Shown here: positions 27,039 to 36,530 of the stretch, in pieces
Layout: every line of letters begins with the position of its first letter
Position numbering within the stretch: the stretch's first letter is position 1
Notes under the pieces: generated by a model
Seen by the model: the letters and a program-made list of their open reading frames with translations, nothing else
Told to the model about the DNA's origin: nothing
The model's database searches: none
DNA from: Amphibacillus marinus
GTDB taxonomy: Bacteria; Bacillota; Bacilli; Bacillales; Amphibacillaceae
NCBI RefSeq assembly: GCF_900110345.1
Contig: NZ_FODJ01000007.1
Location: 115,803 to 179,802, forward strand
Direction: 5' to 3'
Length of the DNA: 64,000 nt
Program-made: the position numbers and the translations under genes

Positions 27039-27461
27039 CAGGTGATAGATTTAAGTCCAGCACTAGTGCCTTTCTTAACTAAAAAAGATGTGTAAAAGAT
27101 TTTCTTGAACTGATTTCTTATAGAATAAGAACAGTCATGTAGTAGTTTAGTTTTTATGGTCAAAAATGGAATTTTTTGTAATAGAGTATGAAGGTGTTGT
27201 TGTGTATATTGTATAATTCAGCGTGCATTGGAGGTGCTCGCTGAATAAATAAATGCGATCGCTCTATTTGGGAAATCTCGCTCTTATCAAGACAATTTTG
27301 CACTTAAGTTAAGGTTTAGTGCGATTATTTAAAGTTAAGAGTGAAACGCATATATTTGGGGCGATCGCTCATAAATGTGTGCGATCGCCCCTACTTGGCT
27401 AATTTTCTTACTTTTTTCAATTGGACAGTTGCGCCTTTGCAAATAGCAATAATTTAATAAT
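27039..27461. repeat. structured intergenic region with GCGATCGC palindromes
   Basis: No gene is seen, but there are several hairpins. One is TTCAGCG...CGCTGAA at 27217-27245. A nested pair follows (CTCTTA...TAAGAG outside TTGCACT...AGTGCGA, ~27280-27342). The third is a perfect 11-bp stem GGGGCGATCGC/GCGATCGCCCC at 27358-27368 and 27381-27391. GCGATCGC occurs at 27255, 27361 and 27381. It may hold the PTS and aldehyde dehydrogenase terminators, or an uncharacterised RNA. Confidence 0.6.
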
Positions 27462-28889
27462 TTAATTGGGCATGCCTAGGATCGTCTTGGTTTCTAAAAA
27501 TTCATCAATACCGAAGTCACCCCACTCGCGGCCGATACCGGACTGTTTGTAGCCGCCAAACGGAGCCGTGAAGTCAGTGCCACCACCATTAATGGTGATG
27601 CGTCCAGCACGAATTGCTTGGGCAACCTTTATTAACGTATCACGATCCTTGCCGACTACATAGCCAGCTAGTCCATATATCGTAGTATTAGCAAGCTCAA
27701 GTGCTTCGTCAAGATCTTGATAGGTGAACACGGTCATAACTGGGCCGAATATTTCCTCCTGAGCAATCTTACTGTTATGGTCAACATGGGTGAACATTGT
27801 GATCTTTGAATAATATCCCGTATCCAGACCATCTGGTTTGCCTGTTCCACCAATAATTAACTCAGCACCAGTATCAATACCTGCTTGGATGTAGTCCTGA
27901 ACTGTTTGCCATTGTTCCTTAGAAACTTGAGGCCCCATAAAGGTATTCGCATGATTAGGGTCACCTATTGGATAGTCAGGTAATAAGGCTTTAACTTTAT
28001 CCGCAAAAGCATCATGCATGTCTTTCGGGATAAAAATCCTTGTTCCGGCTGTACAGACTTGCCCAGTGTTCGTTGCAATATTAGCTAATGCTGTCCGGGC
28101 AGCTTCTTCTATATCAGCATCGGCTAATACAATAATAGGTGATTTCCCCCCAAGTTCAAGCGCAATATCTTTAATATCTTCAGCAGCATTTTGCATAATT
28201 TTTGTACCGACATTGCCTGATCCAGTAAAGGAAACAAAATCAATTTCTGGATGTGAACTTATCCCGTCACCAATTGTTGAACCAGTTCCCGTGACAAGGT
28301 TAAACACCCCGTTTGGTATACCCGCTTTTTCAATAACTTCAGCCAGAAGCATTGCTGCAAAAGGCGTCTCTGTTGCGGGTTTTAGCACGACTGTACTTCC
28401 AGCTGCAAAGGCACTGGCAAGCTTGGTTGCAACCTGATTAGTTGGGAAGTTCCAAGGCGTAATTAATCCTGCTACGCCAATCGCTTCCTTTTGAATAAAT
28501 GCCTCCTCACGCTCTTCAGTAAATTGAAAGTTCTTTAATACTTCAGCGGTAGCTTTGAAATGATTAAGTCCCATTGCATATTGGGTTTCTTCAGTAAATG
28601 ACACTGGCGAACCAAGCTCTTCAGTAATGACTTTTATAAAATCATCCTTGCGCTTCTCGTACTCACGGGCGATATCTGTTAACCATTTAATCCGTTCTTT
28701 GCGAGTTGTTTGTGAGAAGGTTGGAAATGCTTCTTTAGCCGCTTTTACTGCTTTATCTAAATCATCCTTTGTGCCAGCGCTAATAGTCCCGATCTTAGCC
28801 TCAGTTGCTGGGTTAAATACATCAATGGTTTCATTATCTGATGAATCGACCCACTCACCATTAATAAAATGCTTTGTATAGTTATACAT
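27462..28889 (-). CDS. NAD(P)-dependent aldehyde dehydrogenase
   Basis: 475 residues from the ATG at 28889, after AAAGGA at ~12 nt; an in-frame TTG four codons upstream is too close to that site. Catalytic residues are visible: N in TPWNFPTNQ (~145), Glu in LELGGKSP (~245) and the nucleophile Cys in NTGQVCTAGTR (~280). The coenzyme loop GSGNVGTKI is also present. It oxidises an aldehyde to the acid; specificity cannot be read. Transcribed alone, converging on the PTS operon. Confidence 0.9.
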   Translation of the reverse strand: MYNYTKHFINGEWVDSSDNETIDVFNPATEAKIGTISAGTKDDLDKAVKAAKEAFPTFSQTTRKERIKWLTDIAREYEKRKDDFIKVITEELGSPVSFTEETQYAMGLNHFKATAEVLKNFQFTEEREEAFIQKEAIGVAGLITPWNFPTNQVATKLASAFAAGSTVVLKPATETPFAAMLLAEVIEKAGIPNGVFNLVTGTGSTIGDGISSHPEIDFVSFTGSGNVGTKIMQNAAEDIKDIALELGGKSPIIVLADADIEEAARTALANIATNTGQVCTAGTRIFIPKDMHDAFADKVKALLPDYPIGDPNHANTFMGPQVSKEQWQTVQDYIQAGIDTGAELIIGGTGKPDGLDTGYYSKITMFTHVDHNSKIAQEEIFGPVMTVFTYQDLDEALELANTTIYGLAGYVVGKDRDTLIKVAQAIRAGRITINGGGTDFTAPFGGYKQSGIGREWGDFGIDEFLETKTILGMPN

Positions 28890-29154
28890 ACAATTATCCA
28901 ATCCTTTCTTAAAAAGCTATTGTTAATAAAGAATTTTCCCGTTTTTTTAATGATTAAACATTATACATTGCCAACATCTGTCTCAGTTAAATTTTTTTGA
29001 CAAGAGAAATTAGTTGGAAAAAGCTAAGTTAATAAGCTTTATCACTTATTTTGCAGGCATTTTCACCACTTTTTAGCATTGACACTTTGGCACTGTTATG
29101 CTACTTTTTGCTTAGATATGTAAGCGTAGATTGAAATAATGGGAGTGATGAATC

Positions 29155-30804
29155 ATGGGTAGAGGAAGAGGCGGCGGGAGTTTAAGTAAAAGTAGTTCGA
29201 GCAAGAGCGCATCAAGTACAAAAACTGCCAGTAACCTTAGTGGAAGTAAAAGTACAGTAAGCAGAGGGAGTGCAAGCAAGAGTAGCCCTGCAAGGTCAAG
29301 TGAAAGCAAAAGCACAGTAACGAAACCGAAATCTAGCACTTTGCGTGGGAACAGTTCAGGTGGCGCTCGTGGTGGATCTGGTAGAGTGGGCTCAAGCTCG
29401 GTAACCTCAGCGCAAGCCGGTAATACCGCACCGTTAAATAAGCGTAATAGCTCTAATAATTCTAGTAAGCCAAAAGCTGAAGCAAAAGATAATAAAAAGC
29501 CAACAGCTAAAACAACAGAAAAAGATGCTAAACGGAATACAGCAAAAAAAACTACAAAAGATCATAAAAGGCAAACAGCTAAAACGTTTGCAACAGCAAA
29601 TACGGTTAATCAAACCCAATCCAAACGAGATCGTCATCATCACGATGCACGTCGTCATGATCATGGGAGCAATCATGACCATTTTCATGAAGGAAATCAT
29701 TCACGACAACGCTATGATGACCACTATCATCATAACGGTCGTCATCAAGATGGCTATTATGATCATCCGGAACATCGACGTGATCATTATCATGATTCGC
29801 ATCATCGTCATCAGCACGACCGACGTGACCCCTATTATGATAATCGATCAAGGCCGCGTCAGCGTGCGGTGCCATTGAGAAAGCAACCTCGTCGTCATGA
29901 CGATCATTACGATTACGACAATCACCAACAGGAATATTATGACGAACACCCTCGCCAAGCACGTCAGCCTCGACAGCCACGTCACCGACGTCCAAGCAAC
30001 CCGAATCGTGGAGCGGGACTACGAGTTGTCAAACTGATTGGTATTGGATTATTAATCTTTTTTGGTATTATCATCTTTTTCTCAATCATTTCGGCGCTTT
30101 TTAGTGAGTCAACATCACCAGTAAGTGGAATAACACCTTCAACTATTGAACGTGCACCACTTGAGTCGGGTGTTGTAAACGAAACTGATTATTTTACAGA
30201 TGAGTTAAATTGGGTTGATAACCAAACGGTTTTAACGAACGGCTTGAGTCATTTTTATAATGAGACTGGCGTCCAACCATATGTTTATATGACGGACAAC
30301 ATTGAGGGCGATTTTTCGCCCTCTTTTTCTAGCATAGAGGATTATGGTAATCTGCTTTACGATGCCCTATTTACCGATGAGGCGCATCTGTTACTGTTAT
30401 TTGTTGAAGGTATTCCAGCGGACGCTTATAGTATGCATTACGTGACGGGTACTCAAGCTCAAACTGTGATTGATGCTGAGGCCGGTGACATCTTATTCGA
30501 TTATGTTGCCTACTATTATGATCAAGACGATGTTGCAGATTCTGAGTTTTTAAGTCTTGCCTTCCAGCAGACTGCAGATGCTATAATGAATAATGAAACA
30601 GATCCATTTCTAATAGCTGTGTTTGTCGCTTTTGGAGTCGCTGTTATCTTTGCATTTTATTATCATATTCGTAAGCAAAAGCAGCGAAGATCTCAGTTTG
30701 AAGGAGAAAAGACAGAAGAAATGCTTAACCAACCAATTGAGAAATTTGGTACGGTAACTGCCGATAGCCTGGCATCGAAATACGATGAGGAAGAAGGAGT
30801 GTGA
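29155..30804 (+). CDS. His-rich membrane protein with TPM-like ectodomain
   Basis: 549 residues in four parts. Residues 1-155 are Ser/Lys/Gly-rich and disordered. Residues ~158-280 are extremely rich in His, Asp, Arg and Tyr (runs such as HHHDARRHDH and DSHHRHQHDRR). Residues ~291-315 are a membrane helix. An outer domain (~320-480; FYNETGVQPYVYMTD, LLLLFVEG) resembles TPM/YgcG domains, and a second helix lies at ~484-503 before a short tail. The His region should face the cytoplasm and could bind metal or nucleic acid (inference). It starts a pair with pspA, 4 nt downstream. Confidence 0.7.
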   Translation: MGRGRGGGSLSKSSSSKSASSTKTASNLSGSKSTVSRGSASKSSPARSSESKSTVTKPKSSTLRGNSSGGARGGSGRVGSSSVTSAQAGNTAPLNKRNSSNNSSKPKAEAKDNKKPTAKTTEKDAKRNTAKKTTKDHKRQTAKTFATANTVNQTQSKRDRHHHDARRHDHGSNHDHFHEGNHSRQRYDDHYHHNGRHQDGYYDHPEHRRDHYHDSHHRHQHDRRDPYYDNRSRPRQRAVPLRKQPRRHDDHYDYDNHQQEYYDEHPRQARQPRQPRHRRPSNPNRGAGLRVVKLIGIGLLIFFGIIIFFSIISALFSESTSPVSGITPSTIERAPLESGVVNETDYFTDELNWVDNQTVLTNGLSHFYNETGVQPYVYMTDNIEGDFSPSFSSIEDYGNLLYDALFTDEAHLLLLFVEGIPADAYSMHYVTGTQAQTVIDAEAGDILFDYVAYYYDQDDVADSEFLSLAFQQTADAIMNNETDPFLIAVFVAFGVAVIFAFYYHIRKQKQRRSQFEGEKTEEMLNQPIEKFGTVTADSLASKYDEEEGV

Positions 30805-30808
30805 TCTT

Positions 30809-31486
30809 ATGTCAATTTTACAACGTTTTAAGAGTATTATTAGTTCAAATGTTAATGCTGCACTAGATCGAGCAGAGGACCCAGAAAAAGTTATCGATCA
30901 ACAATTGCGCAATATGCTGAATGACTTAGCTGAAGTAAGAAAGAACACCATGAGTGTGATGGCTGAAGAGTCAAAAATTAAGCGACAGTTAGACGAGAAC
31001 CATGGTGAAGTGAATAAATATGCTGAGCTAGCTAAAAAAGCGTTAACAGCAGGAAATGAAAGTGACGCACGCGTGTTTTTAGCAAAGAAACAGGAGCTAG
31101 AGGATGTGGGTGTAGGTCTGGCTAACACCTTTGCTCTCGCCCATGAAAATGCGAGCAAGATGCGTCATATGCATGATAAATTAGCAAATGATATCGAAGC
31201 CTTAAAAGCACGACGTGCAGCAATTAAGGCTCAGCTCTCAATTGCAAACTCGACAGAAAAGCTCAACAGCTTAACCACTTCAGCTGGTGATTCAGGCTCA
31301 GCTGGGGCCATTAAGAAAATGGAAGAGCGGGCAACGCAACGCCTAGATGAAGCAAATGCAATGGCATCGCTAAATGAAGAGCCAGTTGATGAGGCTGGCA
31401 AGCTAGAGGAGAAATATAGTTCTGGCCTTCAGGGTGGGGCAGTGGATGATGAACTGCAACGGATGAAGGATGAATTGGGTATATAA
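30809..31486 (+). CDS. pspA: PspA/IM30 family membrane-repair protein
   Basis: 225 residues, mostly long alpha-helices: MSILQRFKSIISSNVNAALDRAEDPEKVIDQ (in segments) is the standard PspA start with its amphipathic helix 0, followed by coiled coil to ~165 and a short helical tail. PspA proteins are ESCRT-III-like and bind damaged membrane. The ATG at 30809 is 9 nt from AAGAAGGAG. The pairing with a TPM-like membrane protein suggests that protein recruits or senses for PspA. A terminator follows at once. Confidence 0.88.
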   Translation: MSILQRFKSIISSNVNAALDRAEDPEKVIDQQLRNMLNDLAEVRKNTMSVMAEESKIKRQLDENHGEVNKYAELAKKALTAGNESDARVFLAKKQELEDVGVGLANTFALAHENASKMRHMHDKLANDIEALKARRAAIKAQLSIANSTEKLNSLTTSAGDSGSAGAIKKMEERATQRLDEANAMASLNEEPVDEAGKLEEKYSSGLQGGAVDDELQRMKDELGI

Positions 31487-31494
31487 ACTTTGCT

Positions 31495-31524
31495 GAAGAG
31501 AATGATCACTTCTCTTCTTTTTTT
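31495..31524 (+). terminator. terminator of pspA pair
   Basis: GAAGAGAA (31495-31502) pairs perfectly with TTCTCTTC (31510-31517) around TGATCAC, followed by seven T. Confidence 0.9.
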
Positions 31525-31818
31525 ATGAGGATTTTTTGAAAAACTGGGGATTTGTTAATAATAGCGTGCTTTTGCGGTATCAGGTAAACGCAAGCGCCAG
31601 ATGCGTCAACAAAGGTAGTCCTACCCCTTTTCTGGTTTTAATTAACATGAGTCCCAAGTCTGTTGATAAGCCATTTATCACCTACTAGATTAAATTTATG
31701 TTACAAAAGCATGAAAAAAGGGTATAGAGGTAATAAGGGATTATTGCGCATAATTCTTATTAGCCATTAAGTTAATTTTTTCGTTACAATAGAAGTATAA
31801 AATTAAGGGGGCGTTATC
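31525..31818. other. intergenic region upstream of lemA
   Basis: It should hold the lemA promoter; TACAAT at 31785-31790 is a candidate -10 with a weak -35. Nothing else was recognised. Confidence 0.4.
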
Positions 31819-32385
31819 ATGGGTTTTTTAACAAGTAACATTGGGTTAATTTTGTTTGTGGTGCTAGCTGTAGTAATTGTACTTTGGGCAATTTCTACAT
31901 ACAATCAATTAATTAGCGCGCGTGAGTTTGTCCGCAATTCAATGGGCCAAATTGCTGCGCAAATTGAGTCACGTTGGGATGCATTACAAAATATGATCGA
32001 AGGAACAAAGCAATATGCCGAATATGAAGCCAAGACACTTGAATCAATAACAGAGCAACGCACTTCATTAGGTCAAACTGCAGCCGTTGCGGAGGTAGCA
32101 AAAGATGATGAGCTCTTTAATCAGGCAATGGGACGCTTACTTGCAATTGCAGAAAGCTATCCTGATCTAAAAGCAAGTTCAGTTTATCAGGAAACATTGA
32201 AAAATGTTGATCGCTATGAGCAACAGGTGCGACAATCAAGAATGATTTTTAATGATACAGTGACAAAGTATAATCGCGTTATCCAATCTGTCCCTTCAAA
32301 TATTATTGCATCTCTGTTTAACTTTACGACGGAAGCCTATTTTGAAAATACGGCAACAAAAACAGACATGCCAAGTTGGAGCTGA
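31819..32385 (+). CDS. lemA: LemA family protein
   Basis: 188 residues. One N-terminal membrane helix (~7-26) precedes YNQLISAREFVRNSMGQIAAQIE and the long-helix LemA fold, ending in the typical YNRVIQSVPSNIIASLFNF motif (~155-173). LemA proteins are found with DUF2207/TPM membrane proteins; in several bacteria such pairs link to envelope stress or secretion. AAGGGGG lies 8 nt from the ATG. The DUF2207 gene begins 4 nt after its stop. Confidence 0.92.
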   Translation: MGFLTSNIGLILFVVLAVVIVLWAISTYNQLISAREFVRNSMGQIAAQIESRWDALQNMIEGTKQYAEYEAKTLESITEQRTSLGQTAAVAEVAKDDELFNQAMGRLLAIAESYPDLKASSVYQETLKNVDRYEQQVRQSRMIFNDTVTKYNRVIQSVPSNIIASLFNFTTEAYFENTATKTDMPSWS

Positions 32386-32389
32386 TAAA

Positions 32390-34090
32390 ATGAAGAAAAA
32401 TTTTCAAAAACTTTTAATAGCACTACTGGTGACTTTGACGGTGGCTGTTACATTTTCGCCCGATCTCTTAGCCAACTCAATGTCATCGCTTGATTACTAC
32501 ATTGAATTACAAGAGGATGGCTCGGGGATTATTACCGAAACGAGACAAATGTACTTAACGGAAGATACTGAAATCTATATTGTTATGGAAAACTTAGGTG
32601 GGTCAGAAGTAACGGACTTTCATGTTAGTGATTATGGCGAACCATTAACCTATCAACCTGACTGGGATATTGATGCCAGCAGGGAAGAGAAAGCTGGTAA
32701 GTATGGCATTGTAGAAACAAGTGATGGGCAAGAACTGAGCTGGGGCATTGGTGAATATGGTGAGCATGAGTATACCGTTACCTATACCATTACCGATATG
32801 GTGCGTCAGCTTGAGGACGGTCAAGGGATGAACTGGCAACTCTTTGATGGACGTGAAAATAATATACATCCCGAAGAAGTAACGCTTACCATTTCTGGAC
32901 CTGAACCATTTACACCCGATGATACACGAATCTGGGGTTTCGGTTTTGAAGGAGAGGTACACTTAGAGAATGGTGATTTGATTGGCTGGTCCAGGGAGCC
33001 GCTAGCGAATCAAAGCTATATCACCATCTTGATGCAATTTCCAGACAGCCCCTTTCAACCTATTCGTTCCCTTGACCAGTCGTTAAGTGAACAGCAAGAG
33101 CTGGCAAAGGAGGGGAGTAGCTATAACAGCAGCAGTGATTTTATTGGGATGATAATCGTGATCGCTATCGGTGCTATTGTACTAATCTTTGCTGCAATCG
33201 CAACAATTATTGGTGTTGCTTACGCTAAAGCAGTTAAACGGGCCAACCCATTGGTAACCGGCAAGCAACGTCAGCAACTTAATGAGGATCAGTATCATCG
33301 CAGTGTTCCATACACAAACGGACAGATTACTGATATTGCTTATCTACTAAAAGAAGTTGGTAAAGGTGATATGGAGGCGTATTTTAATGCCTATATGCTG
33401 AAATGGTTACGTGAAGAGCGCCTCACAATTTCACATCAAGAAACCGGTCGAGTCTTCAAAAGTGAAGTGACTTCAATTAAGCTTGATCCAAGGGAATCCT
33501 TCACCGCACCCTTTGAACAGCGCTTTTGGGAAATTCTATCCGCATCAGCAGATACAAATGGTGTGGTTAATGACAGTAAGCTAAAGAAATGGGCCCAAAA
33601 AAACTATGAAAAAATTCAAGCAATTGAAACCGACTTGCCTGTAAAGTCTAAGGAGACGCTTATCGAACAACGCTACCTTGAAGAAGTTGAAGTCAGCTAT
33701 CTCGGGAATATGAAAACAAAAGTTGTCAAAGGTACCGAGCGGGGTGAGCAGTTGTTTAATCAGCTTGTGCAGTTTGAAAATTATTTAAAGGATTTTTCCC
33801 TACTTGACGAACGAGAGGCACGAGAAGTCGCCCTTTGGGATGATCTCCTTATCTGGGCAAGTCTTTATGGCATTGCCGAGCAAGTAGCTGAACAACTACG
33901 GGACTTTCACCCTCATTATTTTGAGGAATCACATCTATCCTATACCGATATTTATATGATGCATATCTTTTCAAGAAACATGTCAAGTGGCTATAGCAGT
34001 GGTGCTAGTGCTGCCAGCGGTGGCGGCGGCTCAACCAGCTTTGGTGGCGGCGGTGGGTCATTCGGTGGTGGTGGTGGCGGATCACGTTAG
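32390..34090 (+). CDS. DUF2207 membrane protein with Gly-rich tail
   Basis: 566 residues. A signal peptide (~1-30, ending LLANS) precedes the extracytoplasmic DUF2207 domain (~33-235). One or two membrane helices at ~255-285 (IIVIAIGAIVLIFAAIATII) lead to a cytoplasmic region. The tail consists of repeated GGGG and FGGGGGS units, as in many DUF2207 proteins. The start at 32390 overlaps the last codons of lemA on the ribosome-site side (GGAG at 32378). It forms a two-gene unit with lemA, ending at a terminator. Confidence 0.88.
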   Translation: MKKNFQKLLIALLVTLTVAVTFSPDLLANSMSSLDYYIELQEDGSGIITETRQMYLTEDTEIYIVMENLGGSEVTDFHVSDYGEPLTYQPDWDIDASREEKAGKYGIVETSDGQELSWGIGEYGEHEYTVTYTITDMVRQLEDGQGMNWQLFDGRENNIHPEEVTLTISGPEPFTPDDTRIWGFGFEGEVHLENGDLIGWSREPLANQSYITILMQFPDSPFQPIRSLDQSLSEQQELAKEGSSYNSSSDFIGMIIVIAIGAIVLIFAAIATIIGVAYAKAVKRANPLVTGKQRQQLNEDQYHRSVPYTNGQITDIAYLLKEVGKGDMEAYFNAYMLKWLREERLTISHQETGRVFKSEVTSIKLDPRESFTAPFEQRFWEILSASADTNGVVNDSKLKKWAQKNYEKIQAIETDLPVKSKETLIEQRYLEEVEVSYLGNMKTKVVKGTERGEQLFNQLVQFENYLKDFSLLDEREAREVALWDDLLIWASLYGIAEQVAEQLRDFHPHYFEESHLSYTDIYMMHIFSRNMSSGYSSGASAASGGGGSTSFGGGGGSFGGGGGGSR

Positions 34091-34109
34091 AGCATGATAG
34101 TTAATTAAG

Positions 34110-34144
34110 AGCAAAGTCCAAGATAAGCGGGCTTTGCTTTTTTG
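34110..34144 (+). terminator. terminator of lemA-DUF2207 unit
   Basis: AGCAAAGTCC (34110-34119) pairs with GGGCTTTGCT (34129-34138), one wobble, followed by a T-run. Confidence 0.88.
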
Positions 34145-34355
34145 CTGCTTCCTAACGCACTATTATCTAAATATAAATTCAGTTTTTTCTTAGTAATTAA
34201 GTCAGTCCATTAAAGTAATCCTGTTTCTAGCTGAGGATATCGATTTGACATGTGACAAAGCTACGAACATTTATAAAAACAGCAGAATTTTAAGTAACAA
34301 CTCATAACCCCCAGCTATCAATATGCTATATAATGATCTAAAAAGGGTGAGGAAT

Positions 34356-36035
34356 GTGAGAAGCAAACGCCAATATTGTGCATGTGTGATTACTGTCGTT
34401 GCTACAATTGTTACGACCATTATGCTCACTGTTATACAAATAAAAGGACCAACTCAGCAAGCGGGGGATGTACCGGAAGAGCAATTTTCAGTAGCACGCG
34501 CATTGGAGCACCTTGAACAAATTGCAACAGAGCCTCGTTCCTTTCGTTCACTCGCTAATCAAGAGGTAAGACGATACATAATTAAGCAGTTAGAAGCTAA
34601 CGGTATAGAAGTAGAAATTCACAAAAAACTGACCACTGAAATTGAACAATCTATCTACCCAACAAGTGGCATAAATGGAGAAGTAACTAATATTATTGGG
34701 AAGATTCCAGGTGAATCAGAAAGTAATCTAATCTTTACGAGCCATCATGATTCTGTCCGCTCAAGCCCGGGTGCTGCTGATGCAGGTTACGGTGTTGTGT
34801 CGTTACTGGAAGCGGCACGTGCCTTCCAAAGCTTAAATCGCCAACCAAAGCATAATCTCTACTTTATTTTTACCGATGCAGAAGAACTAGGTCTTTTAGG
34901 CGCAAGCGCATTAGCAGAGGATTATTCTGAGCTGTTGGCTAATACCAAAGTCATTGTCAATTTAGAAGCACGTGGTAATACTGGAGCTGCTACATTATTT
35001 GAGACAAATGAAGGGAATTATTCAATTATTAAGGCGGCACAGCAGGCATTAAGCTACCCAAACGCATATGCCTACATTTATGACCTTTATCAAATGATGA
35101 ACAATGATACAGATTTCTCCGTGTATAAGGAATACGGTAATCAAGGTCTCAATTTCGCTAACTTTGCTGGTATTGAAACCTACCATCAACCAAGTGATAA
35201 CGTTGAGAACGCCGATCAAACAACCATCCTTCATCATGGCTTAAATACGCTTGAACTGATTGAGCACTTCGCTTTTGCCGATGATTCCGCACTTGAGCAG
35301 ATTGCAACAAGCGAAATGAATGCCATCTATTTTACAATTGGACTAAATCAACTAGTAGTCTATTCGGAAAATCTAGTTCCTATTCTGTTTCTGATCTGCT
35401 TGATTCTAACAGTGTTAGTCCTTATTCTCGCCTTGAGAAAAAACAAACTGACGGTTAAGCAGGCCGCGATCGCTCCTTTCATTCTGCTATGTAGTTTTGT
35501 TGCTTTATTCGTGCTCACTTATTTAATCTTGTTAGGATTTAGTCATGCTTTTGGCTTTGCCATTTATGACATTGTTTTTGCCTTTGATGTTAAAAATAAG
35601 GGGCTGATGCTAATCACATTTGGGTTAATAGCTATACTCTATTGGATTATAATTTTAAGCTGGTTAACTAAAAAGCTAAACATTTATGCGATAATAACCA
35701 GTTTTCTGGTCATTTTAACATTTTTGGCGGGCATAACTAGCCGTTACTTACCAGGATTAAGTTACATCTTTCTCTGGCCGAGCGTATTAACTGCAATTGG
35801 CATGCTACCCATGATAGTAAACATAAAGCTAAAGCTATACCAATATTTCTGGCTTGTCATTGCTATTGCACCTATTATTCTAGTTGTAGGTCCAGTGTTA
35901 AATACCGTTTATACAGCCATGACAATTGGTACTGCCCCAATTTTGGTCTTCTTTTTTTCTTTGGCGTTGCTCTCAGTCTTGTTAGCTAGTCTGCTCGCTA
36001 AGCATGAACTATATCATAATATTGAACATAGTTAA
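34356..36035 (+). CDS. membrane-bound M28-family zinc aminopeptidase
   Basis: 559 residues from GTG 34356, just after AAAGGGTGAGG. An upstream in-frame ATG (34323) is rejected because a TATAAT -10 box lies at 34329-34334. One N-terminal helix (~9-27) is followed by the peptidase domain with two-zinc ligands: SHHDS (~126), DAGYG (bridging Asp), TDAEELGLLG (catalytic and metal Glu), LEARG and a late YHQPSDN His. About eight membrane helices fill the C-terminal 210 residues, as in the FXNA/vacuolar-protease group. The active site should be outside the cell. Substrate unknown. Confidence 0.85.
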   Translation: MRSKRQYCACVITVVATIVTTIMLTVIQIKGPTQQAGDVPEEQFSVARALEHLEQIATEPRSFRSLANQEVRRYIIKQLEANGIEVEIHKKLTTEIEQSIYPTSGINGEVTNIIGKIPGESESNLIFTSHHDSVRSSPGAADAGYGVVSLLEAARAFQSLNRQPKHNLYFIFTDAEELGLLGASALAEDYSELLANTKVIVNLEARGNTGAATLFETNEGNYSIIKAAQQALSYPNAYAYIYDLYQMMNNDTDFSVYKEYGNQGLNFANFAGIETYHQPSDNVENADQTTILHHGLNTLELIEHFAFADDSALEQIATSEMNAIYFTIGLNQLVVYSENLVPILFLICLILTVLVLILALRKNKLTVKQAAIAPFILLCSFVALFVLTYLILLGFSHAFGFAIYDIVFAFDVKNKGLMLITFGLIAILYWIIILSWLTKKLNIYAIITSFLVILTFLAGITSRYLPGLSYIFLWPSVLTAIGMLPMIVNIKLKLYQYFWLVIAIAPIILVVGPVLNTVYTAMTIGTAPILVFFFSLALLSVLLASLLAKHELYHNIEHS

Positions 36036-36086
36036 TTCGCTAAAACATTATTATTTAAAAATAATTATAATTAAGAGGTGGATAAA

Positions 36087-36482
36087 ATGAAGCTTAAGTG
36101 GCAATTGGTCGTATTACACTTTTTTGTTGGTTTAGGTGCTTTAGTGGGCGGTATCCCGGCTATTCTTGATCCGGCCAATCCGATGGGTATGCCCGATGAC
36201 GCATTGCAAAATGGGCCGTTCCAAAGTTTCCTCATCCCAGGGTTATTCCTTTCTCTTGTGCTTGGCTGTGCCAACCTATTAGCGGGAATAATTACTATCC
36301 GTGAAGGCAGTTATGCGCATTATGCAAACATGCTAATGGGTCTCATTCTTTGCCTATGGATCATTATACAATGCTATGTGCTTTGGGATATTGTCTTTGT
36401 CCATGTTGTCTATCTGATCATAGGCTTCATTCAGCTCTTGCTTGGCTACCTTCGTTGGAAAGCAAATAGATCTGGTGCTTAA
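36087..36482 (+). CDS. four-helix membrane protein, unknown
   Basis: 131 residues from the ATG at 36087, 6 nt after AGAGGTGG (an in-frame GTG at 36078 lies within that site). About four membrane helices; the pattern VGLGALVGGIPAI and a late VVYLIIGFIQLLLGYLRWK are seen but no family is recognised. It lies 51 nt behind the M28 peptidase and may be cotranscribed with it. Confidence 0.7.
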   Translation: MKLKWQLVVLHFFVGLGALVGGIPAILDPANPMGMPDDALQNGPFQSFLIPGLFLSLVLGCANLLAGIITIREGSYAHYANMLMGLILCLWIIIQCYVLWDIVFVHVVYLIIGFIQLLLGYLRWKANRSGA

Positions 36483-36530
36483 TTAAGCTATAGGCAATTA
36501 CTAAATCAACGCATAACTATCTCTGTTGAC

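Noticed and set aside
29606..29995. Minus-strand open frame opposite the His-rich region, rich in Asp/His/Val
   Set aside because: It mirrors the repetitive CAT/GAT codons of the real plus-strand gene and has no ribosome site.
29155..30804. Possible CRISPR- or tandem-repeat array in the GATCATCAT-rich stretch
   Set aside because: The repetition is codon-level His/Asp bias in an open frame, without regular repeat and spacer units.
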